Below the pieces are notes generated by a model that made no database searches, was not told the DNA's origin, and worked only from the letters and a program-made list of their open reading frames with translations. DNA of 64,000 nucleotides. Source: Natronosalvus caseinilyticus. GTDB taxonomy: Archaea > Halobacteriota > Halobacteria > Halobacteriales > Natrialbaceae. Shown here piece after piece: positions 1 through 7,950 of the stretch (within the stretch, counting starts at the first letter, position 1; each line of letters opens with the position of its first letter). Both the position numbers and the translations under genes were made by a program. Location: assembly GCF_017357105.1 (NCBI RefSeq), contig NZ_CP071596.1:1116001-1180000 (forward strand), in the 5' to 3' direction.

Positions 1-2
1 TT

Positions 3-854
3 CTCTTGCTCGCCACGGTCGTCTCGACACTGTTCGCCGGGACGATGTGGTACGGTATCGACCCGATCGCCGACCCGACCGAGATGTGGCGCGCCTGGCC
101 GTTCACCGTCGCGATCCTCGGCGTCCTCGGCGTCCACGAGATGGGCCACTACGTGCTGAGTCGCTACCACCGGGTGGACGCCTCCCTGCCGTACTTCCTG
201 CCGGTGCCGACGCTCATCGGGACGATGGGCGCCGTGATCAAGATGAAAGGGCAAATGCCCGACCGCAAGGCGCTGTTCGACATCGGCGTCGCGGGTCCGA
301 TCGCCGGGCTCGTCGCGACGGTCGTCGTCACCGTCGTCGGTCTCCACCTCCCGCCGGTTCCGGTCCCCGAGGGGGCGACCGACCCGAATGCGACCCAGAT
401 TCGACTGGGGTTCCCGCCGATGCTCGAGTTGATCGCGGTCGCCGTCGATCAGCCGCTGTACGCCGACGATCAGACGCGAAACGTCAACCCGGTCGTCATC
501 GGCGGCTGGGTCGGGATGTTCATCACGTTCCTGAACCTGATTCCGGTGGGCCAACTCGACGGCGGCCACATCCTCCGGGCGATGGCCGGCGACCTCCAGG
601 AGACCATCGCAGCGCTGGTGCCCGGGGTCCTGTTCGCGCTCGCGGGCTACCTCTACTACGTGGGCGACTACAGCGGAAACTCGGTGTTCATCTGGGTGTT
701 CTGGGGGCTGTTTACCGGGTTGCTCGCGGCCGTGGGTCCAGCGGTTCCGATCGACGACGACCGGCTGGACCGCAAACGGTTCGCACTCGGGGTCGTCACG
801 TTCGGGCTGGGATTGCTGTGTTTTATGCCCGCGCCGATCGCCGTGATCAACTGA
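3..854 (+). CDS. Site-2-protease-type M50 membrane metalloprotease, 5' partial
   Basis: This reading frame is open to the first base of the window, so the start lies outside. The visible ~283 residues hold the zinc motif HEMGH near residue 43 of the visible part and the second M50 motif NLIPVGQLDGGH further on. Several hydrophobic segments surround both. Family knowledge: these integral membrane proteases cleave substrate proteins within the membrane, with two His and one Asp as zinc ligands; all three are present here. The length fits the C-terminal three quarters of a haloarchaeal M50 protein. The natural substrate cannot be told from the sequence. It faces thiL in a convergent arrangement. 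Confidence 0.9.
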   Translation, partial: LLLATVVSTLFAGTMWYGIDPIADPTEMWRAWPFTVAILGVLGVHEMGHYVLSRYHRVDASLPYFLPVPTLIGTMGAVIKMKGQMPDRKALFDIGVAGPIAGLVATVVVTVVGLHLPPVPVPEGATDPNATQIRLGFPPMLELIAVAVDQPLYADDQTRNVNPVVIGGWVGMFITFLNLIPVGQLDGGHILRAMAGDLQETIAALVPGVLFALAGYLYYVGDYSGNSVFIWVFWGLFTGLLAAVGPAVPIDDDRLDRKRFALGVVTFGLGLLCFMPAPIAVIN

Positions 855-926
855 CGGCTCGAGACTGCCGGAGACGGCCGTGTGCACTCGCTGTGCATTT
901 ATTCGCTTCACTCGCTGTGCGTGGGG

Positions 927-1874
927 TCACTCGCCGTGCGTGTAGCCCCGATCGGCCAGCGCTTCGCCGTCGAGTGTGATCTTCGCGTCGGCGTTGACGA
1001 CCCGTCCGACGACCGAGAGCGAACACTCGAGGTCGTCCCGGACACGTTCGACGGCTGCCTCGGGCGCGGTGCAGACGAGTTCGAAGTCCTCGCCGGTCGT
1101 GATCGCTCGCTCGAGGGCGGTTTCGTGATCGTCGACGACGGCCTCGAGCTCGGGCGCGACGGGGATCGACTCGCGCTCGATGGCGAACCCGCAGTCGCTG
1201 GCCTCGGCCAGCTGGTGGAGCGATCGGGCGAGGCCGTCGCTCGAGTCCATCATCGCGCTCGCGTGGGGGGCGAGGGCGCGACCCGCGCGGACGCGGGGCT
1301 CGAACTGGAAGAGGTCGTTGGCTCGCTCGAGGACGCTGTTTCCCTCTTCGTCGCCTCCGTCTCTGCTGTCTCTACCCTCGTTTCCGTCTCTCCCATCTTT
1401 ACCGACCTCGAACAACTCGAGAGCTGCCGCGGTCCGTCCGAGCGTCCCCGTCACGCAGACGACATCCCCAGGAGAGGCCCCGTCGCGAAACACCGGCTCG
1501 TCGGCCCGTCCGACGGCGGTCGTCGCCACCGTCAACTCCCGGTGAGTATCGAGATCGCCACCGACGTACGTCGCGTTCACGAGGTCACAGACCGCGCTCG
1601 CGCCGTCGACGAACGCCTCGAGGTCCGCGGCGTCGAACTCGGGGGCCGCGTAGGCGGCGACGGCCGCCGTCGCCTCGGCGCCCATGGCCGCCACGTCCGA
1701 GAGCGAGGCGCCGACGGCCCGCCAGCCGACGGTGTACCGGGTCGTCCCCGGCGGAAAGTCGGTCGTCTCGTGGAGCATGTCCGTCGTGATGACGAGGTCG
1801 TCCACGACGGCGGCGTCGTCACCTACCGGGTCGAGCCGGTTCTCGAGCAACGCCAGCGCGGCCCGTTCGTCCAT
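927..1874 (-). CDS. thiL: Thiamine-monophosphate kinase
   Basis: ThiL phosphorylates thiamine monophosphate to thiamine pyrophosphate using ATP. The protein has the AIR-synthase/ThiL layout: an N-terminal GDDAAVV motif, VGGD in the middle (metal and phosphate binding), MMDSSDGLARSL, and GEDFELV near the C-terminus. I start it at the ATG giving MDERAALALLENRL, because ThiL proteins begin just before this helix and the upstream extension (to 1907) looks non-coding. An odd low-complexity insert rich in Gly, Asp, Arg and Glu sits between residues ~170 and 195, a loop in the family. It converges with the M50 gene; rps19e lies behind it on the other strand. Confidence 0.93.
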   Translation of the reverse strand: MDERAALALLENRLDPVGDDAAVVDDLVITTDMLHETTDFPPGTTRYTVGWRAVGASLSDVAAMGAEATAAVAAYAAPEFDAADLEAFVDGASAVCDLVNATYVGGDLDTHRELTVATTAVGRADEPVFRDGASPGDVVCVTGTLGRTAAALELFEVGKDGRDGNEGRDSRDGGDEEGNSVLERANDLFQFEPRVRAGRALAPHASAMMDSSDGLARSLHQLAEASDCGFAIERESIPVAPELEAVVDDHETALERAITTGEDFELVCTAPEAAVERVRDDLECSLSVVGRVVNADAKITLDGEALADRGYTHGE

Positions 1875-1993
1875 ACCGGTCCTTTCGACGGCGGGGCGAA
1901 AAACCATCCGGATCCCTGGCTCGACCCGTGCGGGGCTCTCACATCCGAAACCGGCGAGGCTGGCCGGTCAACAGCCGAAGGGACAACGATGCG

Positions 1994-2000
1994 CTTAAAT
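1994..2000 (+). promoter_or_regulatory. TATA box of the rps19e transcript
   Basis: The sequence CTTAAAT is centred 28 bases before the rps19e start codon. This is the spacing expected for a haloarchaeal TATA box feeding a leaderless or nearly leaderless mRNA. Confidence 0.6.
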
Positions 2001-2024
2001 GGCGCAAGCGGGAACCAGAACCCA

Positions 2025-2480
2025 ATGGCTACGATGTACGACGTCCCGGCGGAAGCGCTCATCGAGGCGCTCGCCGACGACCTCGAAGACGACCTCGAGC
2101 AACCGGAGTGGGCAGCGTTCGCGAAAAACGGCGTCAACCGAGACCTTCCCCCAGAGCAGGAGAACTTCTGGGCGGTCCGCGCGGCGAGTCTCCTTCGAAA
2201 AATCGCCGACAACGGTCCCATCGGCGTCGAGCGCCTGGCGACCGAGTACGGCGGCGCCAAACGCGGCTCGAACCGCTACCAGGTCGCCCCCGACAAGCGC
2301 GCCGACGGCTCTCGAAACGTCATTCGAACGATCCTCCAGCAACTCGAGGAGCTCGACCTCGTCGAGACCGCCGAGGGCGAGGGTCGCCGTATCACCGCCG
2401 AGGGACGCAGCCGCCTGGACGAGACCGCTGGGGAGGTCCTCTCGGAGCTCGACCGTCCGGAACTCGAGCGCTACGCCTGA
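2025..2480 (+). CDS. rps19e: 30S ribosomal protein S19e
   Basis: A 151-residue protein recognisable along its whole length as archaeal/eukaryotic S19e: the N-terminal MATMYDVPAEALIEALA, then PEWAAFAKNG, the strongly conserved FWAVRAASLLRKI, the GAKRGSNRY loop and a C-terminal winged-helix with IRTILQQLEELDLV. S19e binds 16S rRNA in the head of the small subunit and has no bacterial counterpart. The ATG at 2025 gives the canonical N-terminus, and a TATA box lies at leaderless spacing. In haloarchaea it commonly precedes the PDCD5-like gene found 230 bases downstream here. Confidence 0.97.
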   Translation: MATMYDVPAEALIEALADDLEDDLEQPEWAAFAKNGVNRDLPPEQENFWAVRAASLLRKIADNGPIGVERLATEYGGAKRGSNRYQVAPDKRADGSRNVIRTILQQLEELDLVETAEGEGRRITAEGRSRLDETAGEVLSELDRPELERYA

Positions 2481-2711
2481 GAGGGTCCGTTGTCGTTCGG
2501 TATCAGCAATCTCTGCTTCGTTTGAGCGATTGGCGGGAACCCAACGAAACGATCCGTCAGATCGGTTTTCGACGGGCTTCGATTCGCAGCCGAACGGTGA
2601 GCGACGGCTCGATTGCTCGAGAACGAGTCGACGGCCCGATTCTCGACCTCCAGTTGCACGTGCCTGTACGCGTCCGTAATCATTTTCTCCGTTGCCCGAC
2701 AACATGCGTCT

Positions 2712-3089
2712 ATGAACGGCGGACAATCTGACGACGACCTCGAGGAACTGCGCCGGAAGAAACTGGAGCAGCTACAGGACCGCGCCGAGTCCCAGGGTGG
2801 ACAGGGGCAGGGACAGGGACGGGCCAACGCCGAGGCCCAGGAGGCCGCCCAGCAGCAGGCCGACGCCCAGCGCCAGGCCCTCCTGCGCCAGTACCTCACC
2901 GACGACGCGCGAAAGCGCCTGAACACCGTCAAGATGAGCAAACAGCAGTTCGGCGAGCAGGTCGAACGCCAGGTCGTCGCCCTTGCCCAGAGCGGGCGCA
3001 TCCAGGGCAAGATCGACGACCAGAAGATGGAGCAGTTGCTCAAGGAACTCCAGCCAGAGAAGAAGAGCTTCGACATCAAGCGCCGCTAG
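2712..3089 (+). CDS. PDCD5/TFAR19-family DNA-binding protein
   Basis: A 125-residue, highly charged protein with a Gln/Gly/Ala-rich N-terminal third (QGGQGQGQG and [13 protein letters not shown]) and the conserved PDCD5 core [20 protein letters not shown]..., ending in [16 protein letters not shown]. Family knowledge: archaeal members are small helical double-stranded DNA-binding proteins related to human PDCD5; their cellular role is not settled. The start at 2712 gives [21 protein letters not shown], the usual N-terminus. It ends one base before the start of the PP-loop gene, so the two are almost certainly co-transcribed and perhaps translationally coupled. Confidence 0.92.
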   Translation: MNGGQSDDDLEELRRKKLEQLQDRAESQGGQGQGQGRANAEAQEAAQQQADAQRQALLRQYLTDDARKRLNTVKMSKQQFGEQVERQVVALAQSGRIQGKIDDQKMEQLLKELQPEKKSFDIKRR

Positions 3090-3090
3090 A

Positions 3091-3717
3091 ATGGACGAGT
3101 CGACGCCCGCCTCACTCCGTCTCGGGCTCCTCTACAGCGGCGGCAAGGACTCGACGCTCGCCGCACTCATGCTCGAGGACTTCTACGACGTGACGCTGAC
3201 GACAGCCACCTTCGGCGTCACCGACGACTGGACCTACGCGCGAGACACCGCCCGTTCGCTCGGCTTCACGTTCGAGAAGCTCGAACTCGATTCCGACGTC
3301 GCGACCGAGGCCGTCGAGACGATTCGCACCGACGGTTTCCCGCGAAACGGGATCCAGCGGGTCCACCAGCACGCCCTCGAGCGCCTGGCGGAGATGGACT
3401 TCGACGCCGTCGCCGACGGAACGCGACGCGACGACCGGGTTCCGACGGTCTCGCGCGCCCAGGCCCAGAGCCTCGAGGATCGCCACGACGTCGACTACAT
3501 CGCACCGCTGTCGGGGTTCGGCCGCCAGGCGGTCGATCGGCTGGTCGAGTCGACGCTGGATGTGACGGTCGGACCGAGCGAGGAGATCACGCGGGCGGAT
3601 TACGAGGCCGAGTTGCGAGCGCTCATCGCCGAGCGCGACGGCGAGGCGGCGCTCGGGTCGATCTTCCCGGCTCACGAACAGACGCACGTCACGGGCGTAC
3701 AGGAACGGAATCGCTGA
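3091..3717 (+). CDS. PP-loop ATP pyrophosphatase (asparagine-synthase-like, DUF7411 type)
   Basis: A 208-residue protein with the PP-loop SGGKDST near residue 17, the signature of the N-type ATP pyrophosphatase fold that adenylates a carbonyl or amide oxygen. Further motifs are DGTRRDDRVP and, after it, YIAPLSGFGRQAV. The substrate is unknown; haloarchaeal annotation usually calls this asparagine synthase-like, but no glutaminase domain is present. It starts one base after the PDCD5-like stop codon, giving an rps19e/PDCD5/PP-loop neighbourhood often seen in haloarchaea and hinting at a translation- or RNA-linked role (inference). Confidence 0.85.
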   Translation: MDESTPASLRLGLLYSGGKDSTLAALMLEDFYDVTLTTATFGVTDDWTYARDTARSLGFTFEKLELDSDVATEAVETIRTDGFPRNGIQRVHQHALERLAEMDFDAVADGTRRDDRVPTVSRAQAQSLEDRHDVDYIAPLSGFGRQAVDRLVESTLDVTVGPSEEITRADYEAELRALIAERDGEAALGSIFPAHEQTHVTGVQERNR

Positions 3718-3770
3718 CACTCGCGTCACTCGAGCAGCGGTTTCGTATCGACGCTACAGACGTTTCGTCG

Positions 3771-4586
3771 CTACAGGAGGATCGAGCCCGTCTCGAGAAG
3801 GGTTACGACGATCGAGGTCGCCTCCTCGATCAGTTCTTCGTTACCGTACTTGAGCGCGAGGTAGAGGAGCCCGAACTGGAACGCGTTGTATCCGGCGTGG
3901 GCGGCGATCGGCACGAAGAGATTGTCGGTGATCGCATACAGGTAGCCGAAGATGACTGCCGCACCGGCGACGATCAGTATCGAGGCGAACGTCCCCACGA
4001 GTGGCTGTCCACTGACGAGGTAGATGGGAACGTGGACCAGGCCGAAGATGGCACTCGTCACGACGATCGCCTGTGGTTTCGTGAACGCTTCGTAGAGTCG
4101 CTTCTGTATAATTCCCCGGAAGAGGAACTCCTCGGCGGGTGCGTTGAACAGGAAGACGATGACGATCATGATGAGTACCATCGTCGGATCTTCGCCGACG
4201 AACTGGAGAATTTGATTCGACGTCGCTTCGATCCCGATGACCTGGATGACGACGCCCGCGACCATCACGAACGCGATGCTCCCGACCACGCCGACGATGC
4301 CGATGATCGATTGGCGAAGACTCGGAATCGAGAGGTCGACGAACCCCAGCCCGCGGCCAGTCCACTGTAGATACGCGCCACCAACGACGACGAATCCGAT
4401 GAATTGTGGGATCAGGTAAAGCGCCCTGACCTCGTAGGAGGTCTCGAGCGGCGCTTCGGCTACCTGTGGGTCGACGAGTACCGCCGGTAGAGAAGCGAAC
4501 GTTTGTGCTATAAATCCGGCAATTATCAGCCCAACGGCGACGAGTATGGATCGGGTGTATCCGCTGGTCCGATTCACGGTGTCCAT
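3771..4586 (-). CDS. CPBP-family intramembrane glutamic endopeptidase
   Basis: A 271-residue protein with about eight hydrophobic segments. The CPBP (CAAX protease/bacteriocin-processing, Abi) signature is complete: EEFLFRG with E152-E153 and R157, FGLVHVP with H185, and AHAGYNAF with H230. These residues form the intramembrane active site in the family. In haloarchaea these proteases are abundant and their substrates mostly unknown. The gene converges with the PP-loop gene and is followed upstream by oapC, 45 bases away on the same strand, but it is probably a separate unit. Confidence 0.88.
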   Translation of the reverse strand: MDTVNRTSGYTRSILVAVGLIIAGFIAQTFASLPAVLVDPQVAEAPLETSYEVRALYLIPQFIGFVVVGGAYLQWTGRGLGFVDLSIPSLRQSIIGIVGVVGSIAFVMVAGVVIQVIGIEATSNQILQFVGEDPTMVLIMIVIVFLFNAPAEEFLFRGIIQKRLYEAFTKPQAIVVTSAIFGLVHVPIYLVSGQPLVGTFASILIVAGAAVIFGYLYAITDNLFVPIAAHAGYNAFQFGLLYLALKYGNEELIEEATSIVVTLLETGSILL

Positions 4587-4631
4587 AGTACCGTGTCAGC
4601 GTCCCGCCTCTTTGGCGTTGCCTTCCTGGAT

Positions 4632-5483
4632 TCACTCGCTGTCGCGCCAGGAGTCCGGCACGTCGATCACGTACCGGCCGTCTTCCTGCAGGGAGACGAT
4701 GTACTCCTCGCGGTCGTAGAGTTCCATCAGGTTGAGTTCGTACTGGCCGGGCTTGAGGATCTTGATGCTCTCGAACTGCTCGTTGAGTTCCTCGCGGAGG
4801 TCCTCGAGCGACGGACGCTCGTCGTCCGTCGGTTCGCTGACGACGCGGCCGTTTTCGACGTCGGGACCTGCCTGCTCTTCGGCCGGGCCGGTCGCACTCG
4901 AAGTGGGGAGTTCGTCGCTCGAGACGACGTCGCTCCGGGCGCTCGCCTGGGCGGCGTCCTCGTCCCCCTCACTTCCTTCGGGTTCGGTGTGGGTGTCACC
5001 TGCTTCGACGGTCGAGTCGTCCGCTCGAGGTGCGGACCGCTCGGTGTGTTTTTCCGCTCGACCGCGATCGTCGGGCCGTCGTGCCGACTCGGGCCACTCG
5101 GTGAACTCCGCTGGCGCGTCGTCCTGCTCGGTCGAGGCGGGTTCGCTCGCAGTTTGGGGCCAGGTGCGGCTCGTCGCCGTTGATTCCGACGTCGAGGTGG
5201 ATCCGGACGTCGAACCCGACTGCGTAATCCCGCGCCCGTCACCGTCACCGACACCCTCACTCGAGGACGCCGACTCGGACTTGGACTCGGACGCTCGCGT
5301 GATACCGCCGGACTGACCGCCGGTGGCTGCCTTGGTGTCGGTGTCGGTCCCACTCGAGGTCGCGCTGCCGGACGACGCCGGCGCAAACTGGAACTTGTTG
5401 CCGCCACAGTTCGGACACCCCGAGAGCATCTCTTTGGATCCGTCGGGAAACGTCCGGCCGCAGGTGGTACACTGGTGTGGCAT
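4632..5483 (-). CDS. oapC: Origin-associated zinc-ribbon protein OapC
   Basis: A 283-residue protein in three parts. Residues 1-32 form a zinc ribbon (MPHQCTTCGRTF, then CPNCGGNKF). Residues ~35-205 are a Ser/Thr/Glu/Asp-rich, low-complexity linker. The last ~75 residues are a conserved globular tail with LREELNEQFESIKILKPGQY and a closing VIDVPDSW. This architecture and its place after the DUF2073 and GTPase genes match haloarchaeal OapC. The cellular role is unproven; the name reflects the common location next to the main replication origin. No Orc1/Cdc6 gene is present here, so origin proximity cannot be claimed. Its ATG lies nine bases past the oapB stop. Confidence 0.85.
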   Translation of the reverse strand: MPHQCTTCGRTFPDGSKEMLSGCPNCGGNKFQFAPASSGSATSSGTDTDTKAATGGQSGGITRASESKSESASSSEGVGDGDGRGITQSGSTSGSTSTSESTATSRTWPQTASEPASTEQDDAPAEFTEWPESARRPDDRGRAEKHTERSAPRADDSTVEAGDTHTEPEGSEGDEDAAQASARSDVVSSDELPTSSATGPAEEQAGPDVENGRVVSEPTDDERPSLEDLREELNEQFESIKILKPGQYELNLMELYDREEYIVSLQEDGRYVIDVPDSWRDSE

Positions 5484-5492
5484 TCGTCGTCG

Positions 5493-5891
5493 TTAGCTCC
5501 GGGAGACGAGCGCGCTGATGAGCGTCTCGTCCTTGTGCAGGGTCTCGATCTGGTTCGCCGGCCCGATGACGGTGAGTTTCTTCGGCGACTCGTCGTTGCC
5601 CATGATCCGGCCGAGCAGCGAGGAGTCGCGGGTGCCGGACTTCGGATAGGTTTCGATCTCGATGCCGTTGAACTCGTCGGGGCTGATCTCGGCCATCGTC
5701 ACCTCGATCAGGCGACTCTCCTCGTCCGGGGTGAGCCCCTCCTCGAGGATGACGATGTTTCCGTCGTGGACGCCGTCGAGGATCATCCGGATCTTCTCCA
5801 TGCTCGCCAGACCCTCCATGCGTTCCCCGCTGATGAGGTCGATCTGGACGCCGTCGTGGCGGTTGTCGTCGGCTTTGGTTGCTTCAGGCAT
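5493..5891 (-). CDS. oapB: DUF2073-family protein OapB
   Basis: A 132-residue protein with the DUF2073 signature: VQIDLISGERMEGLASMEKIRMILDG near the start, NIVILEEGLTPDEE, IEIETYP, and a C-terminal KLTVIGPANQIETLHKDETLISAL. The family is small, soluble and archaeal, of unknown biochemical function, and is always found with the Era-like GTPase encoded just upstream. The gene sits two bases after oapA and nine bases before oapC, so all three form one operon. Confidence 0.88.
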   Translation of the reverse strand: MPEATKADDNRHDGVQIDLISGERMEGLASMEKIRMILDGVHDGNIVILEEGLTPDEESRLIEVTMAEISPDEFNGIEIETYPKSGTRDSSLLGRIMGNDESPKKLTVIGPANQIETLHKDETLISALVSRS

Positions 5892-5893
5892 GG

Positions 5894-6532
5894 TTATCCA
5901 AAGTACTCCGCGATGTTCTCGTACACTTCGTCCATGTTCTCTCCTTCCTTCGCCGACAGCGGGACCGTCTTGTGCTGGGGGAAGGCGTCCTCGATCCGCT
6001 TGACGCTCGATTCGGGGAGGTCGATCTTGTTCGCGAAGATGAGCACGGGCAGGTCGCGCGATTCGATGATGCCGATCAGCATCGTGTTGACCTGCGTGAT
6101 CGGGTCTTCGGCGCTGTCGAGTACGTAGATGACGCCGTCGACGTCCTCGCGAAGCCAGTGCATGGCCTCGGCGACGCCTTCCGTGGCCTCTCGAGAGCGC
6201 CTGATCGCGTCGTCTTTCTCCATTTCGTCGGTGAACTCCTCGTAATCGACTTTCGTCGTCACGCCGGGGGTGTCGACGATGTCGATGGTCACCGACTTGC
6301 CGTTTCGCTCGATTTCGACGTCTTCTTTCCGGCGAGCGCGCCGGGTTTCGTGGGGAATGTGGCTTTCGGTACCGATGGCGTCACCGGTCCAATCACGGGC
6401 GATACGATTCGCGAGGGTCGTCTTCCCGGCGTTTGGGGGGCCATAGATGCCGATCCGCTTTGGCTCCTGCTCGGAGAAGAGCCGATCCGTCGCGCGAGAG
6501 ATGCTATCTTTGAGTCCTGTAAACAATCCCAT
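5894..6532 (-). CDS. oapA: Era/Obg-like GTPase OapA
   Basis: A ~212-residue GTP-binding protein. The G1 P-loop GPPNAGKTT lies near residue 33, DTPG (G3) follows at about 95, and NKID (G4) near 170. I start at the ATG giving MGLFTGLKDSISRATDRLF, the usual N-terminus, rather than six codons upstream at 6550. It heads the operon oapA-oapB-oapC. The short linker between motifs and the absence of a KH domain separate it from true Era. In many haloarchaea this gene lies beside oriC1 and orc1/cdc6, but here azlC lies upstream instead. Confidence 0.88.
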   Translation of the reverse strand: MGLFTGLKDSISRATDRLFSEQEPKRIGIYGPPNAGKTTLANRIARDWTGDAIGTESHIPHETRRARRKEDVEIERNGKSVTIDIVDTPGVTTKVDYEEFTDEMEKDDAIRRSREATEGVAEAMHWLREDVDGVIYVLDSAEDPITQVNTMLIGIIESRDLPVLIFANKIDLPESSVKRIEDAFPQHKTVPLSAKEGENMDEVYENIAEYFG

Positions 6533-6849
6533 CCTGGAGATCCTCCACACTTGCGAGTGTGTCTGAACGTACTACAGAACCGAATTCACTTAAGTCTACG
6601 TCAGACAGAGGGATTGTCACACACGGGCGACGGTTTCGACCGCGAGACCGTATCCCCTCCCGCGATTTTGGCGGTGGGCGACTCGAGTTCGGAACGGATC
6701 GAGCTGCTCGAGGGCGTATGGGTGCTTCGGGAATCGCTGTAGTGTAGTCGGTTCGAACTCCCGATTCACAGAAAGCGGTCAGTTGTTGGGGGAACCGAGA
6801 CGGTTTTCGCGCTCACCACCCTCTACGCGAGTAAACAGTACACCGCTCA
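6533..6849. other. Divergent gene-free interval between oapA and azlC
   Basis: This 317-base interval separates divergent transcripts. I looked for haloarchaeal origin-recognition boxes (a GTTTC...GAAAC core with a G-rich tail), long AT-rich unwinding stretches and orc1 remnants, and saw none. A CTTAAG at about 6589 is the only TATA-like candidate for oapA. I see no gene. Confidence 0.5.
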
Positions 6850-7584
6850 ATGGCTCCATCCCACGACTACTCCTCATCGGCAGATGCCGCCCCCGATTCC
6901 GCTGTCAGTTTCTCCCTCGAGGGCGTCCGAACCGGCTTTCTAACCTGTATCCCGGTCGCGCTCGGCGTCGCCGGCTACGGCGTCGCCTTCGGCGTCGTCG
7001 CGAACCAGGCCGGTCTCAGCGTCGCGGAAGCCGCGTTGATGAGCACGACGGTCGTCGCCGGTGCCTCACAGCTCATCGCGGTCGAGCTCTGGGCCGACCC
7101 GCTTCCGGTCACCGCGATCCTCGTGACGACCGTCGCCGTCAACCTCCGGTACTCGCTCATGGGCGCCGCCCTCGAGCGCTGGTTTCGCCACCTCTCGCCC
7201 GCCCAGGTCTACGGCAGCCTCTTCCTGATGGCCGACGAGAACTGGGCGCTCACCGTTCGCGACCTGAAAACCGGGAGCGGCCGCGGCGCCTTCCTCCTCG
7301 GCAGCGGCATCGCGATCTGGACCTTCTGGGTCGCCTCGACGGTCGTCGGCGTCCTCGCCGGTGGCGTCATCGGTGATCCGGCCAGGTACGGATTCGACTT
7401 CATCCTCGCCGCCGTCTTCCTCGCGCTCGCGGCCGACCTGTGGGACGGCCGGTCGACGCTCGTCCCCTGGCTCGTCGCCCTCGCCACGGCGCTGGCCGCC
7501 TCGTCGATGCTTCCCGGCCGCTGGTACATCCTCCTCGGCGGACTCGCCGCGGCGGTCCTCGAGGTGATCCGCTACGATGCGTGA
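6850..7584 (+). CDS. azlC: AzlC-family branched-chain amino acid exporter subunit
   Basis: A 244-residue membrane protein with five to six hydrophobic segments, carrying the AzlC hallmarks: GFLTCIPVALGVAGYGVAFGV, GASQLIAVELW, VNLRYSLMGA and LMADENWAL. The large AzlC subunit pairs with the small AzlD subunit to export branched-chain amino acids or analogues. Its last eight bases overlap the azlD start, so the two are translationally coupled. The ATG at 6850 gives a short acidic cytoplasmic tail before the first membrane segment. Confidence 0.9.
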   Translation: MAPSHDYSSSADAAPDSAVSFSLEGVRTGFLTCIPVALGVAGYGVAFGVVANQAGLSVAEAALMSTTVVAGASQLIAVELWADPLPVTAILVTTVAVNLRYSLMGAALERWFRHLSPAQVYGSLFLMADENWALTVRDLKTGSGRGAFLLGSGIAIWTFWVASTVVGVLAGGVIGDPARYGFDFILAAVFLALAADLWDGRSTLVPWLVALATALAASSMLPGRWYILLGGLAAAVLEVIRYDA

Positions 7585-7894
7585 GGGATGGCTCTCGCTC
7601 GATCCGTTCGTCGTCGCCGTCGTCCTCGCGATGGCCGTCCTCACCTACCTCACGAAGGTCGGCGGACTATGGGTCCTGAGCCGACTCGAGGTGAGCGACC
7701 GCCTCGAGGCCGGCCTGTCGGTGCTCCCGGGGGCGATCGTGATCGCCATCCTGGGGCCGGAACTGGCGTCGGGCGGGCCGGTCGAGTGGGCCGCCGGAGC
7801 CGTCGTCCTGGCAATCGCGTGGCGAACGGAGAACATCCTCCTGGCGCTTTGTGGCGGCGTCCTCGCGGTCGTAGCGTTTCGTGGTCTCGTCTGA
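7577..7894 (+). CDS. azlD: AzlD-family transporter subunit
   Basis: A 105-residue protein with three to four membrane segments and the AzlD pattern: VVLAMAVLTYLTKVGGLWVL at the start, LSVLPGAIVIAILGPEL in the middle and a hydrophobic C-terminus. The protein is the obligate small partner of AzlC. The start overlaps the azlC stop by eight bases, as is typical for this pair. Confidence 0.88.
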   Translation: MREGWLSLDPFVVAVVLAMAVLTYLTKVGGLWVLSRLEVSDRLEAGLSVLPGAIVIAILGPELASGGPVEWAAGAVVLAIAWRTENILLALCGGVLAVVAFRGLV

Positions 7895-7950
7895 TCGTGG
7901 GGCGTGGCCGAGGTTGTGCTGGCTCGGTGCTCGAGGGGGGCCTGGGTCGG

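Noticed and set aside
882-2024. Long plus-strand frame antisense to thiL
   Set aside because: It is the GC-rich shadow of thiL; only its end, from 2025, is the real rps19e.
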